Shown: positions 26,708-35,499 of the stretch, one piece after another | Layout of the letters: every line of letters begins with the position of its first letter | Position numbering within the stretch: the first letter of the stretch is position 1 | From: an uncultured Phocaeicola sp. | Lineage (GTDB): Bacteria; Bacteroidota; Bacteroidia; Bacteroidales; Bacteroidaceae | Length of the DNA: 55,851 nt | Direction of reading: 5' to 3' | NCBI GenBank assembly: GCA_958434805.1 | Contig: CAUBDX010000021.1 | Coordinates: 1-55,851 of the forward strand | Translations under genes and position numbers: made by a program | Notes under the pieces: generated by a model | The model's input: only the letters and a program-made list of their open reading frames with translations | What the model was told of the DNA's origin: nothing | Databases searched by the model: none

Positions 26708-27607
26708 TCAGATTTCCAAATTACCCGACACTGTGCCTTGCGTGTCCCACGGTTGGATCGTGGCATTCACTTCCACTTCCGTACCTACAGGTGTGCGTTT
26801 CAGCGTAATGGTGAAAACAGTTTTCTTGCCTTGCTCGAAGGTACGCTCGGCTTCCACCGGCCATGTCAATACAGTGCCGCCCGTCAGGGTTAGTTTCAAA
26901 TTCCTTCCGCTTGCACCCTCTTGCGGCAGGATGATGGCGGAGGCGGTCTTGCCATCGGCGGCCGTGTTCAACGTAAGGGTGGCGAGGTCCTGCCCGGCAG
27001 TCAGCGTGTTCTGCAACACGTTGAAGTCTGCTGCTACGGGCTGTTTGCTCAGCGTGATGCCCATGCCTGCCAGTTCCGCATCACTCACGCCTTCACCGGC
27101 GGTCAACTCTACTTCCACACGGCTTAGGCGGTGGAAGAACTTCAAATCGACAGTATTGGTACTTTTGTCCTTTCCCGTGGCGTTGTCGCTCCGCAGCAGG
27201 TCGATGTCGGCAGGGGCCTTTTGGTCGCTCACATCCACCTTATATATATCGTCCGTCAGGTCGGTTTGCGGGTAGTAAGCAATGAAGTCCACCTTCTCAT
27301 CCGCATTCAAAGGAAAGTAAATGGTCTGTTCTGTTCCGGCAGGTGTAAACTTTCCATCTCCGGCGGTGGTCACATACTTGCGGTTGGTGGCGTCGTCCGT
27401 CACTGTCTTCATTCCGTGTTCCAGCATATAGATACCGATACCGTCGTTTGCCTCCCATGTGTCGGTCGTGGCGCGGGGAAGCGTGATTTCTCCGGCAAAG
27501 GAAACGGCTATACGTCCGTCATCCACTTGCGGTTCATTTTCATTATTGCTACATGCGGCTATCATCAGGGCTGCCATGCCGATAAACAGATAATTTGTTT
27601 TCATCAT
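26708..27607 (-). CDS. Fimbrillin-family (Mfa_like_1) lipoprotein
   Basis: About 299 residues. The start is uncertain among ATGs at 27619, 27607 and 27604; I prefer one of the last two because the signal peptide MKTNYLFIGMAALMIAACSNN follows directly. The lipobox is IAAC. The fold blocks are clear: PRATTDTWEANDGIGIYM, VDFIAYYPQTDL, LKFFHRLSRVEVELTAG, ASAIILPQEG and a C-terminal ATIQPWDTQGTVSG typical of fimbrillins. Fimbrillins polymerise after the lipidated N-terminal segment is trimmed at an arginine; R at PRAT is a possible site (inference). It could be the main or an accessory subunit. Confidence 0.82.
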   Translation of the reverse strand: MMKTNYLFIGMAALMIAACSNNENEPQVDDGRIAVSFAGEITLPRATTDTWEANDGIGIYMLEHGMKTVTDDATNRKYVTTAGDGKFTPAGTEQTIYFPLNADEKVDFIAYYPQTDLTDDIYKVDVSDQKAPADIDLLRSDNATGKDKSTNTVDLKFFHRLSRVEVELTAGEGVSDAELAGMGITLSKQPVAADFNVLQNTLTAGQDLATLTLNTAADGKTASAIILPQEGASGRNLKLTLTGGTVLTWPVEAERTFEQGKKTVFTITLKRTPVGTEVEVNATIQPWDTQGTVSGNLEI

Positions 27608-27629
27608 ACTATTTGTCATTTTAAATTTG

Positions 27630-27761
27630 TTACTTGATGGTTATATTCACCACTTCCTGTACCTGCCAATCGGTGATGGTTGCTGTACCTGCCGGAGTGT
27701 TGTTGCGGGCATCTGCTGTCACGCAGTTTCCGTCACGGGTAAATGCAGGTGCGGTGGTCAT
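27630..27761 (-). pseudogene. Out-of-frame fimbrillin-like C-terminal remnant
   Basis: A 43-codon frame whose ATG overlaps the stop of the preceding gene (ATGA). It ends ATITDWQVQEVVNITIK, which parallels the terminal strand of the next fimbrillin (ATIQPWDTQGTVSGNLEI). The same frame stays open upstream to about 27900 without a start codon. The most economical reading is that this is the 3' end of the preceding gene, shifted by one base. A coupled small gene is the alternative. Confidence 0.45.
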
Positions 27762-28018
27762 CGGTTCCCCACCCGGCGTCTGTGTATTGGCTTGGATGTC
27801 TTTTCTTGGGACGCGGCTGCTGTTTCGGACAGCTTTTGAAGGCCAGTTAGGGTCAGTTCGTCCTGTTTTGCGTTTTCTGCCGTTTTCACCTTGAACATAT
27901 TATTTTCCTCCACAAAATGGAATACCATTTGCGGAGCTTTGTTTGTTGCCGGCGCAAACATCGGTGCGGCAACCATAGCCAGTAGTGTGTATACAAGCAT
28001 AGTTTTCCATGCATTCAT
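27758..28018 (-). CDS. Exported small protein at the head of the fimbrial operon, probably frameshifted
   Basis: 86 residues: a signal peptide (about 1-22, TMLVYTLLAMVAAPMF) and a short mature part with MVFHFVEENNMFKV and AENAKQDELTLTGLQKL. The final residues, IHRRRVGNR, look out of character. Switching frame near 27800 would continue into DIQANTQTPGGEPMTT and on to the fimbrillin-like end at 27630, giving a protein of about 125 residues. The break may be a mutation, an assembly error or a programmed shift. I do not recognise the family. A -7/-33 promoter and a repeat cluster lie upstream. Confidence 0.5.
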   Translation of the reverse strand: MNAWKTMLVYTLLAMVAAPMFAPATNKAPQMVFHFVEENNMFKVKTAENAKQDELTLTGLQKLSETAAASQEKTSKPIHRRRVGNR

Positions 28019-28119
28019 ATCAGTATGGTATATTAGTGTTTTTTATATAGGATGCCTTGCGGCTGTTTTTCGTGCAGAAAGAGAAAAAAACGGGTTGCTG
28101 AAGAAGCTTTTGTGTTGCA

Positions 28120-28152
28120 CAAAAATATAACATGTAAGTAAATGATTGCAAA
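28120..28152 (-). promoter_or_regulatory. Promoter of the fimbrial operon
   Basis: The minus strand carries TATTTTTG (28120-28127) as a -7 box and TTTG (28149-28152) 21 bp upstream as a -33 box, matching both Bacteroidetes promoter elements. The leader before the first gene is about 100 bases. Confidence 0.55.
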
Positions 28153-28160
28153 TAAAATCA

Positions 28161-28254
28161 ATTGTCTTTCGTTCAAGTCAATGAAAGACAATTCTTTATA
28201 TGCTGAAAAGCAGGAAAACTAACGAAAGACAATGTTTAATTAGCGAAAGACAAT
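28161..28254. promoter_or_regulatory. Four-copy GAAAGACAAT operator-like array
   Basis: GAAAGACAAT occurs at 28183-28192, 28224-28233 and 28245-28254, and inverted at 28161-28170. The direct copies start 41 and 21 bp apart, about four and two helical turns. Two of the direct copies and the inverted one extend to CGAAAGACAAT. The array ends 9 bp upstream of the -33 box of the fimbrial operon, where an activator would bind. The adjacent AraC-type regulator is the natural candidate. From 28255 to 28371 no gene or motif is seen. Confidence 0.55.
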
Positions 28255-28371
28255 TTTATCCAAGTACGAAAAACAGTGTGGCAGTTGAGGACATTCAGAA
28301 AAAACAGGCACATCATTCACCGGTAATCTGATGCGCTGGATGTGGGAAAGATGATTTGGAAGGCAAAGATG

Positions 28372-29547
28372 TCAGGAGGATGTTTCGATTTCCGCATCAG
28401 TGTTCTTTAAGTAGATTTGTTTACAGTAACTTTTGGGAGTCATTTCCATCATTTTTTTGAAATCTCTGTTGAAATTACCGCTATTGTTGTATCCTACCAT
28501 TTCACATACTTCTTCTATCGTATATCCGGGATTTTCGGCAAACAGACGGGCTGCTTCGCGCAAACGAAGCTCCTTGCGCCACGGACGGAAATCCATTCCG
28601 TAATGGTCTTTCATATATTGCCGGAAGAATGATTGGGACACTCCGAAAGAATCTACCACGATACCGGAAGGGATATCCTTCTCACAGTATGCTTTCTCAT
28701 CTACATATTTTTGTAATCTTTCTTTTAATAGCCGCTCTTTTTCTTGAAAAACAGTTTTTGACTTTTCCTTGTTCTCTTTTACGGACTTGTCTGTTTCGCC
28801 CATGTCTGTTTCCATCGGATGTGCATAAATCTTTGTTTCGGGTGGAACAGCCGCAATGACCGGAATCGCAAATTTCATCCTGCGATAGTAGTTGACGAAC
28901 CACATCACCATGAAGCTGTAATAAAGCACATACAGTGGAACAAAGAATTTGTACCAGTCGGTAAAAAATAAAATGGGTATAGCCATGATCCCAATAGCCA
29001 GTGCACTATAAAATCCGGTCTTTACCCATGCCAGACGATTCTCTTCGTCCTCATCATAATAGTCCTCTACCTCTTGTACCGTCTTGCGGTAAGCTTGCGT
29101 GAATTTTCGGGTATAGATAGTTAACTGGATAATATAAGCGGCGATGCCCGTATAAAAGAACCACAAATAATAGTCTATAAAACAAAACAAGGCGACAAAC
29201 AGGATAATGCCTGCCGCTGCAATGCCTCCGGCCTGTCGGAACACTATGCTCCATCTGACTTCACCCGGACGTATGAAAACCAACATGGATATGGTAAAAA
29301 GAAAAGCCTGAAACGATGCAACGAAAAGTGTACTGGCAGGTTCAATACGATGGTCATAACCCGTAAAGCAGCATACCAGACTGAGAAGGGCGAGTACGAA
29401 ATAAGAGGGCACAAGGATATTACGGGCCTTCCGTAACTTTTCTAATCCGCATTCCGGCGGTATCGTTGTAGTTGCTAGCATGCTTCCCAGCATCGCTACT
29501 ATGAAAGCTGAAGTTCCCATCAAAATTTTATATGTCGTTTCATCCAT
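28372..29547 (-). CDS. Membrane-anchored AraC-family transcriptional regulator
   Basis: 391 residues. The N-terminal half has six or seven hydrophobic segments (about residues 8-225) with no recognised ligand domain. An acidic linker (YYDEDEEN) interrupts the helices. After a charged coiled stretch (about 250-285, KSVKENKEKSKTVFQEKERL) comes a two-helix-turn-helix AraC domain (about 300-380): QSFFRQYMKDHYGM and TIEEVCEMVGYNNSGNFNRDFKKMMEMTPKSY. Regulators of this shape appear to sense at the membrane while bound to nearby DNA. It is upstream of, and on the same strand as, the fimbrial operon with the repeat array between them. Confidence 0.85.
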   Translation of the reverse strand: MDETTYKILMGTSAFIVAMLGSMLATTTIPPECGLEKLRKARNILVPSYFVLALLSLVCCFTGYDHRIEPASTLFVASFQAFLFTISMLVFIRPGEVRWSIVFRQAGGIAAAGIILFVALFCFIDYYLWFFYTGIAAYIIQLTIYTRKFTQAYRKTVQEVEDYYDEDEENRLAWVKTGFYSALAIGIMAIPILFFTDWYKFFVPLYVLYYSFMVMWFVNYYRRMKFAIPVIAAVPPETKIYAHPMETDMGETDKSVKENKEKSKTVFQEKERLLKERLQKYVDEKAYCEKDIPSGIVVDSFGVSQSFFRQYMKDHYGMDFRPWRKELRLREAARLFAENPGYTIEEVCEMVGYNNSGNFNRDFKKMMEMTPKSYCKQIYLKNTDAEIETSS

Positions 29548-29568
29548 GTGTTCAAATCGTTAGGGTTA

Positions 29569-29576
29569 CAAAAGTA
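29569..29576 (-). promoter_or_regulatory. Bacteroidetes -7 box for the AraC-type gene
   Basis: The minus strand reads TACTTTTG, 21 bp before the start codon at 29547. Confidence 0.5.
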
Positions 29577-29904
29577 GTCTTTTTTGTATTGCGTGCCAAA
29601 TAATTGGTTTTCAAAGAATAAGAAAAAATAATGATGCCCGTTGTCTCCTTTTCCGCCGAATAAGAATAGATTGGAGAAATTCTTATGATTAAAAATGGAG
29701 TTAATAAAAAATATACCAGTCTACACAGACTGTTCTGAATCTTGCCGTATTTCAGTTTTCTTTTTCTTATACAAAAATGAAAAAAGGAAGTAGAGATGGC
29801 TGATTAAACTGTTTTATGAGCTTATTGCCGTTTTTTAGCTATTGGAAACATATTGGTTAAGGAAATATTCAAAATATTGCAGATAGAGGGCTATAGTTAA
29901 CGAA
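29577..29904. other. AT-rich spacer, nothing recognised
   Basis: This 328-bp stretch between the AraC-type gene's promoter and the clpB terminator has no convincing open frame, RNA gene or repeat. Confidence 0.5.
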
Positions 29905-29933
29905 AAAAGGGGTGCATGATGAACACCCCTTTT
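29905..29933 (-). terminator. clpB terminator
   Basis: The 10-bp perfect stem AAAAGGGGTG (29905-29914) with CACCCCTTTT (29924-29933) is followed on the minus strand by a run of Ts. Confidence 0.8.
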
Positions 29934-29936
29934 GCT

Positions 29937-29964
29937 CAGTAAAGATAAGGCCTTATCTTTACTG
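29937..29964. repeat. Perfect 28-bp palindrome
   Basis: CAGTAAAGATAAGG (29937-29950) is followed with no spacer by its exact complement (29951-29964). It lies between the clpB stop and its terminator. It could be a protein-binding site or part of a two-part 3' structure. Confidence 0.6.
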
Positions 29965-29979
29965 GTTGTTTGTAACATT

Positions 29980-32568
29980 CTAGTTGCGGAATTTTAATCC
30001 GTCACCCGCTGTTTCTACGATAATCGGTTTGCTTCGGTCCACTTCCTGTGACAATAGCTTTTTGGACAAATCATTCAGCAAATAGCGTTGGATGGCACGT
30101 TTCACGGGACGGGCGCCGAATTCGGGATCATAGCCTGTGCTGGCAATGAAACGGACGGCCTCATCGGTCATTTCCAAAGTAATGCCGTTGCCGGCCAGCA
30201 TATTCTTGATACCGTTGATTTGTAACATCACAATCTGTTCTATCTCTTCTCTGTTCAAAGGCAAGAACATGATTGTTTCATCTATACGGTTCAGAAACTC
30301 CGGCCGTATCGTTTTTTTCAACATGGACATAACCTCTTTCTTCGTCTCTTCAATCACCACTTCGCGATTCTCGTCATTAATCTTTTCGAACTGGCTTTGA
30401 ATGTATGCGCTGCCCAGATTGGAAGTCATGATGATAATTGTATTCTTGAAGTTTACCGTACGTCCCTTGTTGTCAGTCAGACGTCCGTCATCCAAAACTT
30501 GCAGCAGAATATTGAACACATCGGGATGTGCTTTTTCTATTTCATCAAACAATACCACAGAGTATGGTTTGCGTCGGACGGCTTCTGTCAACTGACCGCC
30601 TTCATCGTAACCTACGTATCCGGGAGGCGCTCCGATCAGACGGGATACAGAGTGTTTCTCCTGATATTCGCTCATGTCGATACGCGTCATCAGACTCTCG
30701 TCATCAAACAGGTAGTCGGCCAATGCTTTGGCAAGTTCTGTCTTACCTACACCGGTAGTACCCAGGAAGATGAATGAACCTATCGGACGTTTCGGATCCT
30801 GTAATCCGGCACGGCTACGGCGTACGGCATCGGATACGGCTGCTATGGCTTCATCCTGACCTACCACACGCAAATGTAATTCTTGCTCCAGATGAAGCAA
30901 TTTGTCACGTTCGCTTTGCAGCATCTTGTTGACCGGTATCCCTGTCCACCGTGAAACAACATCGGCAATGTCCTCAGCGGTAACTTCTTCCTTTATCATG
31001 GCACTGTCACCCTGCTTGTGTTTCAGGTCTTCTTGAATATCCTTGATCTCGTTCTCTAAAGCCTGTAATTTCCCATAACGGATTTCGGCTACTTTACCGT
31101 AATCTCCCTCACGTTCCGCTTTCTCGGCTTCGAATTTCAATTGTTCTATTTCCTGCTTGTTTTGCTGAATCTTGTTGACCAGTTCCTTTTCACTCTGCCA
31201 TTTGGCTTTGTAAGAGGTTTCCTGTTCTTTCAGTTCGGCAATCTCTTTATTCAGTTGTTGTAATTTCGGCTCGTCTTTTTCACGTTTGATGGCCTCACGT
31301 TCAATTTCCAGTTGTTTCAGGTGACGTGAGATTTCATCCAGTTCTTCAGGCACGGAATCACGTTCCATACGCAATTTGGCAGCAGCTTCATCCATCAGGT
31401 CAATAGCCTTGTCCGGAAGGAAACGTTCGGTAATGTAACGGTTACTCAATTCTACAGCGGCAATGATGGCTTCATCTTTGATACGTACCTTGTGATGGTT
31501 TTCGTAACGTTCTTTTAACCCACGGAGAATGGAGATGGTGCTCAGCGTGTCCGGTTCGGCTACCATAACGGTTTGGAACCGGCGTTCCAATGCCTTGTCC
31601 TTTTCGAAGTACTTCTGATATTCGTCCAAAGTAGTGGCTCCGATGCTGCGGAGCTCACCACGGGCCAAGGCGGGTTTTAATATATTGGCGGCATCCATGG
31701 CACCTTCACCTTTACCGGCTCCGACCAAGGTATGGATTTCATCGATAAACAGGATGATGCTGCCTTCGGCTTTGATTACTTCATTGACAACAGATTTCAG
31801 ACGTTCTTCAAATTCACCTTTGTATTTGGCTCCGGCAACCAGTGCGCCCATATCCAATGAGAAGATTTGTTTGTTCTTCAAGTTGTCGGGTACATCACCT
31901 CGGATGATACGGTGTGCCAAGCCTTCAACAATGGCGGTCTTACCGGTACCCGGCTCACCGATTAAAATCGGATTATTCTTGGTACGGCGGCTTAATATTT
32001 GTAATACCCTACGTATTTCTTCATCACGCCCGATAACCGGATCAAGTTTTCCGCTGCGGGCAGCCTCATTCAAATTAATGGCATATTTGCTTAAGGATTG
32101 ATAAGTGTCTTCACTGGATTGTGAAGTTACTTTTTCACCTTTACGTAGTTCTGCTATGGCGGAGCGCAGCTCTTTGTCTGTCATTCCCGCGTCTTTCAAT
32201 ATGGTAGCGACAGTACTCTTTACATTCAACAAGGCCAGGATAATAGCTTCCAGTGAAACGAATTCGTCACCCATCTCTTTGGAATACTGTACGGCTCTTT
32301 GTAATATCTCGTTGCTTTCACGGCTAAGGTAAGGTTCTCCTCCCGAAACCTTAGGCAGTGAGTCAATTTGCTTGTCGATGACCAATGCGATCTGCTGGGC
32401 GTTCATTCCCAATTTCTGGAAAATGAAGTTGGTGACGTTTTCACCTACTTTCAGTACTCCGGCCAACAGATGCACAGGCTCGATAGCTTGCTGTCCGCGG
32501 GCTTGAGTTACGTTCACCGCTTGTTGCACTGCCTCCTGTGATTTAATTGTGAAGTTGTTAAAATTCAT
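29980..32568 (-). CDS. clpB: ATP-dependent disaggregase ClpB
   Basis: A cytosolic AAA+ chaperone that, with DnaK, pulls proteins out of aggregates. It is full length at 862 residues: an N-terminal Clp_N repeat domain (1-145), the first AAA+ module with Walker A GEPGTGKT near 200 and LFIDEIHT, the coiled-coil middle domain (about 400-530), the second AAA+ module with GTTGVGKT near 600 and LFDEIEKAH, and a C-terminal D2-small domain with EFLNRIDE and [12 protein letters not shown] strong ribosome-binding site, AAGGAGA, precedes the start. Heat-shock control is expected, but no HrcA/CIRCE site is seen. Confidence 0.98.
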   Translation of the reverse strand: MNFNNFTIKSQEAVQQAVNVTQARGQQAIEPVHLLAGVLKVGENVTNFIFQKLGMNAQQIALVIDKQIDSLPKVSGGEPYLSRESNEILQRAVQYSKEMGDEFVSLEAIILALLNVKSTVATILKDAGMTDKELRSAIAELRKGEKVTSQSSEDTYQSLSKYAINLNEAARSGKLDPVIGRDEEIRRVLQILSRRTKNNPILIGEPGTGKTAIVEGLAHRIIRGDVPDNLKNKQIFSLDMGALVAGAKYKGEFEERLKSVVNEVIKAEGSIILFIDEIHTLVGAGKGEGAMDAANILKPALARGELRSIGATTLDEYQKYFEKDKALERRFQTVMVAEPDTLSTISILRGLKERYENHHKVRIKDEAIIAAVELSNRYITERFLPDKAIDLMDEAAAKLRMERDSVPEELDEISRHLKQLEIEREAIKREKDEPKLQQLNKEIAELKEQETSYKAKWQSEKELVNKIQQNKQEIEQLKFEAEKAEREGDYGKVAEIRYGKLQALENEIKDIQEDLKHKQGDSAMIKEEVTAEDIADVVSRWTGIPVNKMLQSERDKLLHLEQELHLRVVGQDEAIAAVSDAVRRSRAGLQDPKRPIGSFIFLGTTGVGKTELAKALADYLFDDESLMTRIDMSEYQEKHSVSRLIGAPPGYVGYDEGGQLTEAVRRKPYSVVLFDEIEKAHPDVFNILLQVLDDGRLTDNKGRTVNFKNTIIIMTSNLGSAYIQSQFEKINDENREVVIEETKKEVMSMLKKTIRPEFLNRIDETIMFLPLNREEIEQIVMLQINGIKNMLAGNGITLEMTDEAVRFIASTGYDPEFGARPVKRAIQRYLLNDLSKKLLSQEVDRSKPIIVETAGDGLKFRN

Positions 32569-32842
32569 ATTGTATCTCCTTTCTAAATATTATTCAAATA
32601 CCTATTGAAAACGTAACTGTCACTGCTTTGTTCAGTGGCTTTTGCGATTTCATTTGATAATCGTCAAATAGTTTGCCAAAAAGAAAAAGAAAGCTAATGA
32701 AGTAAAATAAGAAGACAAAATGGCAGGCTCTCCGGCTTTTAAATGAAAAAAAGTCCGAATTGTACACAAAAAGGCAGATAACTCTTTTTGCAAGCAGATG
32801 ATAATTGCTATCTTAGCATCGAAATCATAAAATGAAAACGAG

Positions 32843-33424
32843 ATGACAAATGAAATAAAGTTTGCAGATACTGTAATTCTGGTGGATGTAGCCTATGTAG
32901 ACAGGGTGGCGGGTGATTTATCCAAACATTTTGGTGACGTGGTGGGCCGTAAGTTGCCGAAAGCGGATTTACCGGTGTTGTTGGAATGTCTGTCACTGGA
33001 TAGTGGAATACCCTTGGGGGAGAATGCAGTTCAGGTATTATTTATTTATGACGAGGAAAGTAAGAAAATGGATGCTTTTCAGCCGTCGGATTTGGAAAAG
33101 GAATTAAATAACGTGGCTTTCAAAAGCCAGTTGGGAGAGTTTGCACTTTATTCTTTCGAACCATCGGATATGGCTAGTCGCGAAGAGTTGTTTCTGGAGT
33201 CTTTGAGAGTGGTGGTTGATGCAAAAGAGGTGAAACGGGTGATTATTGTCCCTGCCGAAGAAGAATATGGAGATAAAGTTCCTGCTATATTAAATAAGGT
33301 GGACGGAAAAGAAAAAATGACGGTATTCGGTATGAATCCTCCAACCAGTGAAGTCGCTTATCAGTGGGAGATGTTTGGATTCGCTGTTTTACAGTCGTTA
33401 GGAATTAAAGCAGACGAACTATAA
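32843..33424 (+). CDS. Conserved hypothetical protein (DUF6621-like)
   Basis: A 193-residue soluble protein with no signal peptide or membrane helix, probably of a Bacteroidetes family (DUF6621, from memory; uncertain). It starts with an alternating hydrophobic segment, TVILVDVAYVDRVAGDL, resembling the first strand and helix of a Rossmann-like or PIN/NYN-like fold, and has a second strand-like segment, KRVIIVPAEEEYGDKV. Function is unknown. It is divergent from clpB (274-bp spacer) and followed after 12 bp by a LysR regulator, so the two are probably cotranscribed. Confidence 0.7.
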   Translation: MTNEIKFADTVILVDVAYVDRVAGDLSKHFGDVVGRKLPKADLPVLLECLSLDSGIPLGENAVQVLFIYDEESKKMDAFQPSDLEKELNNVAFKSQLGEFALYSFEPSDMASREELFLESLRVVVDAKEVKRVIIVPAEEEYGDKVPAILNKVDGKEKMTVFGMNPPTSEVAYQWEMFGFAVLQSLGIKADEL

Positions 33425-33436
33425 TCATTAAAAAAC

Positions 33437-34333
33437 ATGTCTGATTTCAGGTTAAGAGTATTCAGTAGTGTTGCGAAAAACCTCAGCTTTACAAAGGCTT
33501 CGCAAGAGCTGTTTATCAGTCAGCCGGCTATAACCAAGCATATTCAGGAATTGGAAACGATGTACCAGACACGCCTTTTTGAGCGAATGGGGAACAAGAT
33601 CTTGCTGACTGATGCAGGCAGGTTGTTGTTGGAGCATTGTGAGAAAATTTTGGAAGATTACGGACGCTTGGAGTACGAGATGAACTTATTACGTAATGAG
33701 CATACCGGTGAGTTGCGCTTGGGAGCCAGTACTACAATTGCCCAATATGTGCTTCCCCCTTTGCTGGCCCGCTTTATCGAGAAGTTTCCGCAAGTGTCTT
33801 TATCACTTTTCAGCGGGAACTCCTCTGAGGTGGAAAAGGCATTGCAGGAACATCGTATAGATTTGGCACTGGTAGAGGGAAATACCCGGCAACCTAATTT
33901 GAAATATACTCCTTTTCTGCAAGATGAGCTGGTGGCTATCGTCCATACTCATAGTAAGTGGATGGATTATGATGAGATAACTTTGGATGAATTGAAAGAA
34001 GTTCCTCTTGTGCTTCGTGAAAGAGGTTCGGGAACATTGGATGTATTGATTACCGCTTTGCATAAACACAACATAAAGTTATCGGACCTTACTATCCGTA
34101 TGCACCTGGGAAGTACAGAGAGCATTAAATTATTTCTGGAAAATAGTGAGTGCATGGGGATTTTGTCTATCCGGTCTATTAATAAAGAACTGTATTCAGG
34201 GAAGTTTAAAGTATTGGATATAAAAGACCTGGTGATGTTTCGTGAATTTGATTTTGTCCAATTGCAAGGGCAGGATACAGGGCTCCCGGCTCTGTTCATG
34301 CAATTTGCCAATCATTATAAGGAAAAGTTATAA
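33437..34333 (+). CDS. LysR-family transcriptional regulator
   Basis: 298 residues: an N-terminal winged helix-turn-helix (about 1-60, FSSVAKNLSFTKASQELFISQPAITKHI) and a periplasmic-binding-protein-like effector domain (about 90-295, LRLGASTTIAQYVLPPLL...). It is 88 bp upstream of a YeiH-type transporter on the same strand, an arrangement common for LysR regulators controlling the neighbouring transporter. The Escherichia coli counterpart pair is YeiE/YeiH. The inducer is unknown. Confidence 0.9.
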   Translation: MSDFRLRVFSSVAKNLSFTKASQELFISQPAITKHIQELETMYQTRLFERMGNKILLTDAGRLLLEHCEKILEDYGRLEYEMNLLRNEHTGELRLGASTTIAQYVLPPLLARFIEKFPQVSLSLFSGNSSEVEKALQEHRIDLALVEGNTRQPNLKYTPFLQDELVAIVHTHSKWMDYDEITLDELKEVPLVLRERGSGTLDVLITALHKHNIKLSDLTIRMHLGSTESIKLFLENSECMGILSIRSINKELYSGKFKVLDIKDLVMFREFDFVQLQGQDTGLPALFMQFANHYKEKL

Positions 34334-34374
34334 CTTATAATTAAAAACGATTAGATTGTTTTTGAAACATATAT

Positions 34375-34382
34375 TACCTTTG
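34375..34382 (+). promoter_or_regulatory. Bacteroidetes -7 box for the YeiH-like gene
   Basis: TACCTTTG lies 39 bp before the start at 34422, in the gap after the LysR gene, where the regulator would be expected to act. Confidence 0.5.
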
Positions 34383-34421
34383 CATCCCGAAATGGAGAAA
34401 TAATGTTAAAAAGTAAAATAT

Positions 34422-35408
34422 ATGATTTCAGTAACAGCTTTACAGCAAAACAGCAAAACTATTTATGTAGGTTTGCTTTCCACGTTAACGGTCTTTTTGT
34501 TGATGGACTATATTCCGGTATTGGCTTCATTTTCCCAGTGGGTCACTCCCCCCGTATCTTTATTTCTGGGGTTGATATTTGCATTAGTTTGCGGACAGGC
34601 CTATCCTAAGTTCAATAAAAAGGTTTCTAAATATTTGTTGCAATATTCTGTAGTGGGATTGGGGTTCGGTATGAATCTTCAGGCTTCTCTGGCTTCCGGT
34701 AAGGAAGGAATGGAATTCACGATCATTTCTGTAATCGGTACAATGATTATAGGTATGTTTATAGGGCATAAACTTTTGAAGGTAGATCGTGATACGGCTT
34801 ATCTTATCAGTTCGGGTACTGCAATTTGTGGGGGAAGCGCTATTGCTGCTGTGGGTCCTGTATTGAAAGCTAAAGATAGTGAGATGTCTGTGGCTTTGGC
34901 TACTATCTTTGTATTGAATGCCATCGCTTTGTTTATTTTTCCGGTGTTAGGCCATATGTTTGGGTTAGATCAACAACAGTTTGGTACTTGGGCAGCTATT
35001 GCTATTCATGATACGAGTTCTGTGGTGGGAGCAGGTGCGGCATACGGTGAAGAGGCGTTGAAAGTGGCGACAACAATCAAACTGACCCGTGCACTTTGGA
35101 TTATTCCTTTGGCATTCGCTACTTCTTTTATTTTCAAGGGAAGCGGTAAGAAAGTAAGCATTCCTTGGTTTATCCTTTATTTTGTTGTGGCTATTGTTCT
35201 GAATACTTATGTGCTGGATGGTGTGCCTCAATTCGGGCAGGCTGTTTCCGGACTGGCACGTAAAGGATTGATTATTACCATGTTCTTTATTGGAGCTTCC
35301 TTGTCTATGGATGTATTGAAGCAAGTAGGTATGAAACCTCTGATTCAAGGTGTTGCTCTTTGGGCGGTGATCAGTCTTAGTTCATTGGCTTATATTCTAC
35401 TTTTCTGA
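34422..35408 (+). CDS. YeiH-family putative membrane exporter (UPF0324)
   Basis: A 328-residue inner-membrane protein with about ten helices and the UPF0324 landmarks LGLIFALVCGQ, LLQYSVVGLGFGMNL, SSGTAICGGSAIAAVGPV and IHDTSSVVGAGAAYGEEAL. The family has been called a putative sulfate exporter on indirect evidence; the real substrate is not established. It follows a LysR regulator that probably controls it, and ends at a clear terminator. Confidence 0.88.
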   Translation: MISVTALQQNSKTIYVGLLSTLTVFLLMDYIPVLASFSQWVTPPVSLFLGLIFALVCGQAYPKFNKKVSKYLLQYSVVGLGFGMNLQASLASGKEGMEFTIISVIGTMIIGMFIGHKLLKVDRDTAYLISSGTAICGGSAIAAVGPVLKAKDSEMSVALATIFVLNAIALFIFPVLGHMFGLDQQQFGTWAAIAIHDTSSVVGAGAAYGEEALKVATTIKLTRALWIIPLAFATSFIFKGSGKKVSIPWFILYFVVAIVLNTYVLDGVPQFGQAVSGLARKGLIITMFFIGASLSMDVLKQVGMKPLIQGVALWAVISLSSLAYILLF

Positions 35409-35435
35409 TAGGGATTTATTAGAATATTAAAAAGT

Positions 35436-35486
35436 ATGCGGATGATATGGATTGTCTGAAAAATCCTGTTATCCGCATGTTTTTTT
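35436..35486 (+). terminator. Terminator after the YeiH-like gene
   Basis: The stem ATGCGGAT (35436-35443) with ATCCGCAT (35471-35478) is followed by seven Ts. Confidence 0.75.
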
Positions 35487-35499
35487 ATGAGAATATAAT

